Shown piece by piece: positions 53,965-61,983 of a stretch of 64,000 nucleotides of DNA. Numbering within the stretch: the stretch's first letter is position 1; each line of letters opens with the position of its first letter. The translations under genes and the position numbers were made by a program. The notes beneath the pieces are model-generated. The model did not search any database, was not told the origin of the DNA, and saw nothing but the letters and a program-made list of their open reading frames with translations. Source of the DNA: Vibrio penaeicida (lineage in GTDB: Bacteria; Pseudomonadota; Gammaproteobacteria; Enterobacterales; Vibrionaceae). Where the stretch lies: positions 105,588-169,587 of the forward strand of contig NZ_JAUYVM010000013.1 in assembly GCF_030689305.1 (NCBI RefSeq), in the 5' to 3' direction.

Positions 53965-55434
53965 GTGACATTTCGTCGTCTGTTTTCATGTTTCATTTTT
54001 CTAGTATTCATCTCTTTTACCAGTTTGTCCGTATCCGCCACTGCCTCTGCTAGCACGGAATCTCCTCAGAAATACAAAGGCGCACTATGTTTGATTGCAA
54101 GCCATGATGGGCGCATTGTCATGGTGCGAGAGGCCATCACTGGGCAGATTTCAATCCCAGGAGGTCATGTCGAAGAAGGGGAAGACCCAGCGAAAGCGGC
54201 AGAGCGAGAAGCTTGGGAAGAGTCTGGTTTGGTTGTTACTGCTCTTGGGAAGTTAGGCGTTTTAGGTAATGCCGCTTTATACGATTGCGTATCAGATTCT
54301 CCCATCGTCGCGTTCAATCATACTGATGAAGCAGGTCATCACATCGTTCCGGCTTGGTTTGCGCCACATTATGGTATTGAAACCAAACAAGTGGTGCTTG
54401 CGAAAGTGGGCGAAGTAAATAAGGCGACGTACAGATACCCGTCTCAAATAGAAGCTTTGCAATACTACTCCGGAAAAGCGACAAGACAAAAAGTAGCGTA
54501 CATCGATGATATCGTCGAAGCGGCGCCTCCGATGCACCAAGCGGAAATTAAGTACATTAAAGCGCTTCAAGATGGTGTTTTAAGTGCTCCACCAGCATTG
54601 GTTCCGTATATCCATGCCTTTCTCTATGTTGGAGACACGCTAGCAAGTCCTTGGATGCTGATTTTATTAATACCAACAGCATTTATGGTGTTTGGACGTT
54701 ACTTCGGTGCGGAATTACTCTTCGCTGTGGTCAGTGTGGCGATTTTGGCTTTAGTTGCGCAAGTTGGAGTAGGGTTTGCTCGCCCTCACGCCTTTATGCC
54801 TGAATTGATGCTTGGTGACACGTTTGGGTTTGGAATGCCGAGCATGACGAGCGCACTCATGGTGACGGTGTTAGGTCTATTTTATTTGCACGCTACCCGT
54901 GAATATCCGATTGAAGTCGTGCGACGTTACCTGCCGTCGATTATAACTATTGTGCTCTTCCATGGCGTGTCTAGTGTTTATCTCGGGGCGCAATACTTCT
55001 CAGACGTTTTGGTTGGTATTGCTCTTGGGGCAATGGCTGTTTGGCATTTTAATCGCCTAGACAAAAAAGACGAAGTTCATACGGGACAAATACTAAGCAG
55101 TGCGTCTGTTTGGTGGGTAGTGGTCGTTATTATCGCAGGGTTGGCGACATTATGGCCACGACCTGACTTTGCGAATTGGTTTGCTACTTCGATTGCTATT
55201 GCAGCAGTTTTTACCTTCTTGAAACCGAAAGTGGAATCTCGTCATCGCAGCGTCAAACATATCGTGAGTGTGATAGCTGTGTTAGTGCTAACCAATTTAT
55301 TGTTTGGGGTCGTGCAGGGGATTTTGAATTACAGTTCTATCATTGCGTTGGCTCTAGAAGCGCTTAGATACCCAATCCTCGTATTGATATTTGCAATCAC
55401 TCAGCTTCGTACGGGCAAAGACCAAAGAATGTAG
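53965..55434 (+). CDS. Exported Nudix hydrolase fused to an inactive-looking PAP2 membrane domain
   Basis: A 489-residue two-domain protein with a GTG start (AGGGA upstream). A signal-like N-terminus (about 1-33) is followed by a Nudix domain (about 36-160) with an intact Nudix box (G-HVEEG-E...REAWEESG, about 66-88). Several membrane segments follow, and a region aligning with PAP2 phosphatases (about 225-365) carries FARPHAF, GMPSMTSA and SSVYLGAQYFSDVLVG. Against KX6RP, PSGH and SRX5HX3D, the Lys is Gln, PSGH is PSMT, and SRX5H is SSX5Q. Only the RP and the last Asp remain, so the phosphatase activity is probably lost. The Nudix part would lie on the periplasmic side if the signal is used, which is unusual. 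Confidence 0.8.
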   Translation: MTFRRLFSCFIFLVFISFTSLSVSATASASTESPQKYKGALCLIASHDGRIVMVREAITGQISIPGGHVEEGEDPAKAAEREAWEESGLVVTALGKLGVLGNAALYDCVSDSPIVAFNHTDEAGHHIVPAWFAPHYGIETKQVVLAKVGEVNKATYRYPSQIEALQYYSGKATRQKVAYIDDIVEAAPPMHQAEIKYIKALQDGVLSAPPALVPYIHAFLYVGDTLASPWMLILLIPTAFMVFGRYFGAELLFAVVSVAILALVAQVGVGFARPHAFMPELMLGDTFGFGMPSMTSALMVTVLGLFYLHATREYPIEVVRRYLPSIITIVLFHGVSSVYLGAQYFSDVLVGIALGAMAVWHFNRLDKKDEVHTGQILSSASVWWVVVVIIAGLATLWPRPDFANWFATSIAIAAVFTFLKPKVESRHRSVKHIVSVIAVLVLTNLLFGVVQGILNYSSIIALALEALRYPILVLIFAITQLRTGKDQRM

Positions 55435-55453
55435 GCCATTCATGGCATTAGGA

Positions 55454-55478
55454 TAGGATCTTTCGAGGTCCTATTTTT
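55454..55478 (+). terminator. Intrinsic terminator after the Nudix-PAP2 gene
   Basis: TAGGATC pairs with GAGGTCCTA (one G-U) around a TTTC loop, then TTTTTT; 20 bp beyond the stop. Confidence 0.7.
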
Positions 55479-55604
55479 TGTGCCTTTTACAAACACTGGT
55501 ATGTTCTACAGAAGTGCGTATAATCCGGCAGTTTGCTGTTCGCTAGGCGGTATTTGTCCAGCAGTAAACCCTATTAAAAATCCGGATTAAGAAGTGTTCA
55601 CGTT

Positions 55605-56282
55605 TTGAGTAGCCAGTACAAAATCAACGAAATGTTTGAAACCATCCAAGGTGAAGGTACTTTTACAGGGGTGCCTTCGGTGTTTGTTCGTCTGCAAGAA
55701 TGCCCTGTAGGGTGTGCTTGGTGTGATACAAAACAAACGTGGGAAGCCGAAGAAAAAGATTTGGCGCCAATTGGCGATATCATGGTGAAAACAGAAGACT
55801 CTCCTACATGGTGTTTTGTTTCAGCTGAGCAAATTGTCGAGCAGTACAAGTTACACGGATTTAGCGCTAAGAATATCGTGATAACGGGTGGCGAACCGTG
55901 TGTATACGACTTGGTGAACCTAACAGAAGCTTTCGAGACAATTGGTTGCCAATGTCAGATCGAAACCAGTGGAACTTTTGAAGTAAAAGCAACGGATTCA
56001 ACTTGGGTAACGGTTTCTCCAAAAATTGCGATGAAAGGAAAGCTACCTGTTCTCAAGTCCGCATTGGAACGAGCCGACGAAATAAAGCACCCGGTTGGAA
56101 CGCAAAAAGACATAGACCAGCTAGATGAACTGATAACCAGCGCTAACGTGTCTGAAAAGACGACGATAGCCCTTCAGCCAATCAGCCAGAAGCCAAGAGC
56201 AACAAAACTGTGTATCGATACCTGTATTGAACGAAACTGGCGTCTCTCTGTTCAAACTCATAAGTACTTAAACATTGCATAG
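55605..56282 (+). CDS. queE: 7-carboxy-7-deazaguanine synthase
   Basis: A 225-residue radical-SAM enzyme of the queuosine pathway that turns 6-carboxytetrahydropterin into 7-carboxy-7-deazaguanine. It shows YKINEMFETIQGEGTFTGVP and the QueE-type cluster C-x3-C-x2-C (Cys33, Cys37, Cys40 in CPVGCAWC), and ITGGEPCVYDL for SAM. The TTG start at 55605 is the only in-frame start at the family N-terminus. It lies 9 bp before queC. Confidence 0.93.
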   Translation: MSSQYKINEMFETIQGEGTFTGVPSVFVRLQECPVGCAWCDTKQTWEAEEKDLAPIGDIMVKTEDSPTWCFVSAEQIVEQYKLHGFSAKNIVITGGEPCVYDLVNLTEAFETIGCQCQIETSGTFEVKATDSTWVTVSPKIAMKGKLPVLKSALERADEIKHPVGTQKDIDQLDELITSANVSEKTTIALQPISQKPRATKLCIDTCIERNWRLSVQTHKYLNIA

Positions 56283-56291
56283 GGCCGTAAT

Positions 56292-56993
56292 ATGAAAAAA
56301 GCCGTTGTCGTTTTTAGTGGTGGTCAAGACTCCACAACTTGTCTTGTTCAAGCGATAGAAGAATTTGATGAAGTACACGCGATTACGTTTGATTATGGTC
56401 AGCGTCATAAGCTTGAAATTGAAGTGGCTGAAAAACTAGCCAGTGATCTCAATATTGCCGCTCATAAAGTGATGGATGTTGGCTTACTGAACGAGCTAGC
56501 AATCAGTTCGTTAACGCGTGATGACATTCCTGTCTCACATGAACTGCAAGACAATGGATTACCTAATTCGTTTGTTCCCGGTCGAAACATCCTTTTCCTG
56601 ACTCTAGCTGGAATTTACGCTTATCAAATTGGCGCAGAGACTGTCATTACAGGCGTGTGTGAAACCGATTTTTCTGGTTACCCTGATTGCCGCGATGAGT
56701 TTGTAAAATCAATGAACAAAGCGCTTGTTTCCGGCATGGATAAAACGTTAGAGATTAAAACCCCGTTGATGTGGCTGAATAAGGCAGAAACGTGGGCAAT
56801 GGCCGATCAATATAAAGCACTGGAATTGGTACGTTCTCACACGCTGACGTGTTACAACGGGATCATTGGCGATGGTTGCGGTGATTGTCCTTCTTGTGAT
56901 CTGCGCTCTGCAGGGCTTAACGAGTATTTAGATAATCAAGAATCAGTTATGCAGTCATTGGTTTCGAAGCAGGGTGAGGAACGTTGTCAATAG
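56292..56993 (+). CDS. queC: 7-cyano-7-deazaguanine synthase
   Basis: A 233-residue ATP-dependent synthase that converts 7-carboxy-7-deazaguanine to preQ0. It shows the PP-loop SGGQDSTTCL at 9-18, ITFDYGQRHKLE, VPGRNILFLTLAG and the zinc Cys cluster CGDCPSCDLR. It shares an operon with queE. Its last 47 bp overlap the 3' end of the convergent TPR-GGDEF gene, and the ends of both proteins are encoded there. Confidence 0.95.
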   Translation: MKKAVVVFSGGQDSTTCLVQAIEEFDEVHAITFDYGQRHKLEIEVAEKLASDLNIAAHKVMDVGLLNELAISSLTRDDIPVSHELQDNGLPNSFVPGRNILFLTLAGIYAYQIGAETVITGVCETDFSGYPDCRDEFVKSMNKALVSGMDKTLEIKTPLMWLNKAETWAMADQYKALELVRSHTLTCYNGIIGDGCGDCPSCDLRSAGLNEYLDNQESVMQSLVSKQGEERCQ

Positions 56994-58917
56994 GGTCGGT
57001 ATACGCATCGACAATACAGTTTCTGCCATTTGTTTTCGCCTGATATAACGCTTGATCGAGGATCGAATACAAAATATCAAAATCACTGAGCTTTTCTGAT
57101 GTCGCAAGATAAGAAAAGCTCGCGGTTAAATTCAGTGATTGATGGTCTTCCGACATAAAGTGGCTGATTTCAATCGTCTCTCGCATTTTTTCTACGCGGT
57201 GCCAAATTTGTTCTTCCGAAACGTCGCTCAGTAAGACTAAAAACTCTTCGCCCCCAATTCTTCCTATACAGTCCTTTTCTTCGAGCTGTTCCTTAATTGT
57301 TTTAGCAACGTGCTTCAGCGCAATGTCCCCAGTTGGATGGCCATAGCTGTCATTGATGTCCTTAAAATTATCTAGATCAAAAAGAACTAACACGTGCTTG
57401 TGGCTACTAGAAGAGGATTGTGGATGCCTGCGGATTTTGTCCAAAATAGTTAATCGATTGAATGTTTGCGTAAGCGAATCTTTTTCGGCGGTTTGTCTTG
57501 TCTTTTTATTGGCATACAAGATGCCTCCAATAATAAAAAACAGGACAACCATAAACATTCTGTTCATCATATCGCGTTGTGTTAGGTTATCGAGCTGGTG
57601 TTTTTGTTCGGTATTTTTCAAAACCAACTTCGAATTTTGAAGTTCCTCTTCTAATTTGCTTTTACTCAAATCTAAGGCTTCAAAAGCGTTTTGATTTTCG
57701 ATATCACGCTTATTGATTTCGAGTGTGTGAAACTGTTTGTAGTGCTCTAACGCTTTCTCGAAATCGCCTGTCTGTTCATGTATTTGTGATAGTAGGGAGT
57801 GCGCTGAAGCTTCAAACAAAGGCAATTCGTCATTTTGAGCAATTCTTACTGCGGTTTCAGCATATTCAATGGCTACGTTGTAAACCTTTCTGGCTAGGTA
57901 CTCCTCGCTGAGGCTTAACGCTATTTTTATCTTCATTTCACGGTTGTTTTGCTCGGCAGCCATATCCATTGCCTGATGAAGGTAAGCATTACTTAAATCA
58001 TGATGACCTAGTTTTGTATTGAGTTTTCCTAAGCTTATGTAGGAAAGGGCGATTCCGTACTGGTGATCGAGTTCCTTCAATATTTCTAGCGATTTTTGAA
58101 AAAACTGCTGTGATTTATCAAATTGATCTGTAGTGAGATAGAAATTGCCGAGGTTGTGCATTATTTGAGCTTTCGCTAGCGGTAAGGTGCTTGGCTCACT
58201 TCGCAATTCTAGCGATTTTAAAAGGTAAGTTTCGGCTTCGTCGTATCTCCCCATATCAACAAGAAGATTACCTATGTCGTTGTAATTGCCAGAATTATCA
58301 TGGTAAGGCTTGGAGTTTGAAATGATTTCGAAGTACTTAACTAACGCCGTTTTGTAGTCTCCAAGGTATGAATAGTTATTAGCAAGTAGACGATAAGCGA
58401 CTCTTAGCGGTATGAATGGGTCTTCCATTTGCTCTAAGTGGCTGACGACTGATGCACAATAAAACTTCGCGCTGTGGTGTTCACCCATTCGGCTAAGCAG
58501 CAGGCACAACTGATATTCAATTAATGTTCTACTTTGATAGTCGTGAGTGACCTTTGTTTGGTTTATTAAATTTTTAAGTTTTGCATAAGAAGCTTGATTG
58601 TTACCACTTGCTTCGTCGTTAAGTGCTTCAATTAGCGTATGTTGAAATTTGTCGAAACTGGTTGGAACATCGGGTAATTGGCTGTAATAAGGCTGCTTAC
58701 GAATGGAATAAAATCGGAAGATCTGCGTCGAGATATAGAGCTTTTCTGCATTGTCCGGAAGTATGATATGACGTTCTTGAAGCATCATTAACGCGGCATG
58801 TTCATTGTTTTTTAATTGATTAGCATACAGCTCATTCCAGCTCTCGCGATCAAACGCTGAAGCAGTAAAGGTGACAAATGCGGTGATAATACTAGCGAGT
58901 AGATTACTCTTTCTCAC
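56947..58917 (-). CDS. TPR-repeat diguanylate cyclase
   Basis: A 656-residue c-di-GMP synthase. A signal peptide (about 1-21) is followed by six or so TPR repeats in the periplasm (about 110-400; e.g. YNDIGNLLVDMGRYDEAETYL), a membrane segment (about 458-476, MFMVVLFFIIGGILYANKK) and a GGDEF domain (about 485-645) with GGEEF and LVLFDLDNFKDINDSYGH. The RxxD inhibition site position reads EEKD. Overlaps queC by 47 bp at the 3' end. Such proteins feed c-di-GMP to nearby adhesin or exopolysaccharide systems; the adhesin locus lies 3 kb away. Confidence 0.9.
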   Translation of the reverse strand: MRKSNLLASIITAFVTFTASAFDRESWNELYANQLKNNEHAALMMLQERHIILPDNAEKLYISTQIFRFYSIRKQPYYSQLPDVPTSFDKFQHTLIEALNDEASGNNQASYAKLKNLINQTKVTHDYQSRTLIEYQLCLLLSRMGEHHSAKFYCASVVSHLEQMEDPFIPLRVAYRLLANNYSYLGDYKTALVKYFEIISNSKPYHDNSGNYNDIGNLLVDMGRYDEAETYLLKSLELRSEPSTLPLAKAQIMHNLGNFYLTTDQFDKSQQFFQKSLEILKELDHQYGIALSYISLGKLNTKLGHHDLSNAYLHQAMDMAAEQNNREMKIKIALSLSEEYLARKVYNVAIEYAETAVRIAQNDELPLFEASAHSLLSQIHEQTGDFEKALEHYKQFHTLEINKRDIENQNAFEALDLSKSKLEEELQNSKLVLKNTEQKHQLDNLTQRDMMNRMFMVVLFFIIGGILYANKKTRQTAEKDSLTQTFNRLTILDKIRRHPQSSSSSHKHVLVLFDLDNFKDINDSYGHPTGDIALKHVAKTIKEQLEEKDCIGRIGGEEFLVLLSDVSEEQIWHRVEKMRETIEISHFMSEDHQSLNLTASFSYLATSEKLSDFDILYSILDQALYQAKTNGRNCIVDAYTDPIDNVPHPASKPMTA

Positions 58918-59121
58918 TTATGCTCCCGAGTGAATATTGGATAAGGGAGTTATTGTACGTGTGCAGACATATGAAAATAGTACAAATGTCACCTTTTGAA
59001 ACAGAAAATGAGATTTGTGCAAAAGAAAAACTGAATTAGTGAAGTGAGCCGAAAATAATAGGAATTGCCCTATCTTAAATCATTATCTCTGCGATAGAAA
59101 TTAGACGTTATTTGAAATAAA

Positions 59122-59152
59122 AAAGCCTAGAGATATTTAATCTCTAGGCTTT
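59122..59152 (-). terminator. Intrinsic terminator of the DUF2750 gene
   Basis: AAAGCCTAGAGAT (59122-59134) pairs with ATCTCTAGGCTTT (59140-59152), 25 bp beyond the stop. Confidence 0.85.
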
Positions 59153-59176
59153 AGATTTCTGAAATTTGAATATCTT

Positions 59177-59527
59177 TTAAAGGTAGAGTTTCGCTAGATC
59201 GGAAGGCTCCAATTCTTTACCTTCCAAAGTTGCATTCCAATTTGTTCCAATTAGAACGCCATCTTCAGCTAACGTGATTAACCAGTCTTCGACAAAAATA
59301 TCTAATGGGATTTCTAATACTTCAAAATCGGCCCATTCTTCAACATTGTGTAATTCTGCATCTTCACGAGAAGACCAAAATGGCATTACTTCACTGCTTT
59401 CAAACTCTGTTGAATCGCAAGCTAGCCAACCCTCTTCATTTCGCAAGCCCCAAACCAATTTGGTTTGCTTGGTTTCTTCAACGAATAGTTTTAGGTTAGA
59501 TTCGATGTCTGAAGTTAGTTTTGTCAT
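59177..59527 (-). CDS. DUF2750-domain protein
   Basis: A 116-residue cytoplasmic protein of the DUF2750 family (WGLRNEEGWLACDS; VMPFWSSREDAELHNVEEWADFEVLEIPLDIF; EDGVLIGTNW). It is acidic, with unknown function. The start at 59527 is chosen for the family length; the frame is open to 59590. It is followed by a terminator and preceded by the OmpA-like gene terminator. Confidence 0.75.
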   Translation of the reverse strand: MTKLTSDIESNLKLFVEETKQTKLVWGLRNEEGWLACDSTEFESSEVMPFWSSREDAELHNVEEWADFEVLEIPLDIFVEDWLITLAEDGVLIGTNWNATLEGKELEPSDLAKLYL

Positions 59528-59611
59528 CGGGGTATCCAATAAGATTAATAAATTCGCCGAAAGGGTAGCACTTTCCGTGTATTTTGACACGGTAAAGATA
59601 GAAAAATAAAA

Positions 59612-59637
59612 AAGCCAGGTTTATTAAAACCTGGCTT
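59612..59637 (-). terminator. Intrinsic terminator of the OmpA-like gene
   Basis: AAGCCAGGTTT (59612-59622), loop ATTA, AAACCTGGCTT (59627-59637), 19 bp beyond the stop; the minus product ends in TTTTTTATTTTTC. Confidence 0.88.
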
Positions 59638-59655
59638 CTGTTTGAACGGAGACCG

Positions 59656-60270
59656 TTATTTTTTCTTAGTGGTAAATATGTTCCACTCGCTGATAACAGA
59701 ACCTTTGTAACCCACTACAGTAGCGACTACTCGACGGTTCAGTGCATGGCTGACTTGGCTTTCACCCAAATCATCCAATACAGAATCGCCAAAACCGATT
59801 GTTTTGATTCGAGTATGGCTAACACCATAGCTAACCAAAGATTCTCGTACAGCCTTAGCGCGCCTTTTCGACAAGTCTAAGTTGTGTTCTGCGTTACCCG
59901 TTTTGCTTGCAAAGCCTTGTAATTCGATTGAGGTTTCTGGGTACGCATCTAGAAACTCAGCCATGGTTCTAATTTGGGTAATGAAAGCAGGTGTAATGAC
60001 ATCGGAATCATTTGCAAACAATACTTTAAGCTGCTTTTTTTCTTGTGCCTCTATGTATGTCTCACACCCATCATTATCGACTTGAGAACCCCGTGGAGTG
60101 CCTGTACATAGGTCACGAGCATTAACCACACCATCATAATCGTCATCACTGAGATCGGCGACCTGATCTGACTTAGGCATTTCGATGTAGTCGTATTCAT
60201 CGTTTTGATTAGCATGAGCTTGCCAAGATAATGCAAGCAGAGCAGAACACGCTATTGCTAGAAACTTCAT
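59656..60270 (-). CDS. OmpA-family protein linked to the adhesin secretion system
   Basis: A 204-residue exported protein. A signal peptide (about 1-21, cleavage AHA-N) is followed by a thrombospondin type-3-like calcium-binding segment (DDYDGVVNARDLC...GCETY) and an OmpA/MotB C-terminal peptidoglycan-binding domain (IELQGFASKTGNAEHNLDLS; AKAVRESLVSYGVSHTRIKT). It lies 11 bp after the TolC-type gene, as in type I adhesin export operons, where the protein helps anchor the machinery. Confidence 0.85.
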   Translation of the reverse strand: MKFLAIACSALLALSWQAHANQNDEYDYIEMPKSDQVADLSDDDYDGVVNARDLCTGTPRGSQVDNDGCETYIEAQEKKQLKVLFANDSDVITPAFITQIRTMAEFLDAYPETSIELQGFASKTGNAEHNLDLSKRRAKAVRESLVSYGVSHTRIKTIGFGDSVLDDLGESQVSHALNRRVVATVVGYKGSVISEWNIFTTKKK

Positions 60271-60281
60271 TAACTTCAACC

Positions 60282-61598
60282 TTAATATTCTACAGATTCT
60301 TTCCACTCGTCTGGAATCTCAACCAGAAGAGAGTCAAGTAATACGCCAGAGGCATTCATGACACGATATTTAGCTGACTGTTCGGCATAATGAGCATCAA
60401 TGTACGCTTTACGGGCTTCAAACAATTCATTCTCAGTATTCAGCAAATCGAGAAGAGTACGCTTACCGATTCGATATTGCTTTTCGTAAGCAATCACGGT
60501 TTCAGCAGCAGAATCAACATGGTCAGCCAAAAACTCTTTTTGTTGTAAAGTCAGATCCAGTGCACTCCAAGACAGCTGCAAGCTCTCTTTTATAGTACGG
60601 TAGGTTCTGTCTCGTAAATCTTTCGATTTATTCAACTGGTATGCGGCGCGCTCAGAGTTTGCAGTATCAGAACCACCATTATATAGGTTATATCTCATAC
60701 GAAGCATAGCGCTGGCTTCATCTGCTTGACCACGTACACCGCCTGCATCTTCACGCCAAGTGCCTGAAGCTTCAAATGAAAACGTGGGGTAGTTTACGCC
60801 TTTAGATTGGTCGTATTGGAAGCGTGCAGCATCGACATCTGAAATGGCAATCTTTATTACAGGATGACTTTGATATGCGTGATTTATGGCGTCTTCGAAA
60901 GTAAGAGGTATAGAAGTTTCATCAGCACGAGGGAAAATCAAACCCTGTGGTGTTTGACCTACTAAACGTGTGAACTGAGTGTGTGCATCGAAGATATTGT
61001 TTTGAGCGGCAAGCAAATTACCATGTGCTTTTGCAATACGCGCTTCAACTTGAGACACATCGGCAACAGAACCAATACCTGATTCTGCTCTGCGTTTAAT
61101 ATCTTTATATATCTTCTTATGCACTGCCAAGTTGCTTTCTGATAGTGCCAATATTTCTTCAGACTTTACTGCTTCAAGATAAATCTGTGCAACTTCAAGT
61201 GCTTTATCTTGTGCATTTGCAAGGAGTTGAAGCCTCATTGATTCAGCTTCAGCGGCTGTTCTATCAATGTTGTTTAGTGTGGATGAACCGTCCCAAATTA
61301 ATTGAGTAAATGTTAGTGTTGCTTCTTTTCTGGTTAAGTCTGTTGTTTCGCTGTTTTCGGGAGCAGGGTTTACGTGCTCAAATCCGATACCTGCATCCAA
61401 ATCCAATTTAGGAAGGTATGCACCAGAAGCCGCCTCGTTATCTTTTCGATAACTCATGTAGTCACTAAATGCACTCTTAAGTTCTGGGTTGGTGGCGAGC
61501 GTAATGGCCACGGCTTGCTCCAAAGTTTGAGCAGAAACACTTGTGGCGATCGAGCCAGCAAGTAAGTAGCCAATGGCACCTATATAACGTCCTTTCAC
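60282..61598 (-). CDS. TolC-family (LapE/AggA-like) outer-membrane channel for adhesin export
   Basis: A 438-residue TolC-family protein with a signal peptide (about 1-23, cleavage VSA-Q) and OEP repeats (LEQAVAITLATNPELKSAFSDY; SDVSQV-type helices; YEKQYRIGKRTLLDLLNTEN). LapE/AggA relatives are the outer-membrane part of type I systems exporting giant adhesins. It is cotranscribed with the OmpA-like gene and divergent from the adhesin gene, so it is probably its export channel. ABC and HlyD subunits (LapB/LapC) are not in the window and probably lie to the right. Confidence 0.9.
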   Translation of the reverse strand: MKGRYIGAIGYLLAGSIATSVSAQTLEQAVAITLATNPELKSAFSDYMSYRKDNEAASGAYLPKLDLDAGIGFEHVNPAPENSETTDLTRKEATLTFTQLIWDGSSTLNNIDRTAAEAESMRLQLLANAQDKALEVAQIYLEAVKSEEILALSESNLAVHKKIYKDIKRRAESGIGSVADVSQVEARIAKAHGNLLAAQNNIFDAHTQFTRLVGQTPQGLIFPRADETSIPLTFEDAINHAYQSHPVIKIAISDVDAARFQYDQSKGVNYPTFSFEASGTWREDAGGVRGQADEASAMLRMRYNLYNGGSDTANSERAAYQLNKSKDLRDRTYRTIKESLQLSWSALDLTLQQKEFLADHVDSAAETVIAYEKQYRIGKRTLLDLLNTENELFEARKAYIDAHYAEQSAKYRVMNASGVLLDSLLVEIPDEWKESVEY

Positions 61599-61983
61599 TT
61601 TACCTCTCCAGTTAAGTTATTTTTTTATCTATATGTATTTTATCGTAATTATAATCTCATTTATGAGATGCATGCAAAATACAAATAAATGAGCGAGCTA
61701 CATATTGCGGCATTTGTCTTCTATAAGCTATTGAATGTTTTTGAAGACAATAAGTTAAATAGTGTCATTCTCACTTTTGAAACTGATAAGTGTTAATAAA
61801 TACATATACTTAAAATGGTCAAATAATATCGGTTGAGATAAATAGAATCCAATTATAAGCATCGGTTCTGTAAGCTTTTAAATAAATTATAGCTGCTTAT
61901 TATCTCAGCGTTTATCCGTTCATTTTAAGTTGCGTAATTTAGTCATAAGTACGTGATGGTTTGCTTCTCTGGGAGTTGTAAAT
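61599..61983. other. Divergent promoter region of the adhesin locus
   Basis: 385 bp, very A+T-rich, holding both divergent promoters. No c-di-GMP riboswitch motif was recognised. TGGGAG lies about 7 nt before the adhesin ATG. Confidence 0.6.

Noticed and set aside
55480..55604. preQ1 riboswitch before queE
   Set aside because: The gap holds no recognisable preQ1 aptamer core; the C/T-rich segments could not be folded convincingly into one.
61599..61983. c-di-GMP (GEMM) riboswitch in front of the adhesin gene
   Set aside because: None of the conserved aptamer core sequences are present on the plus strand of the leader.
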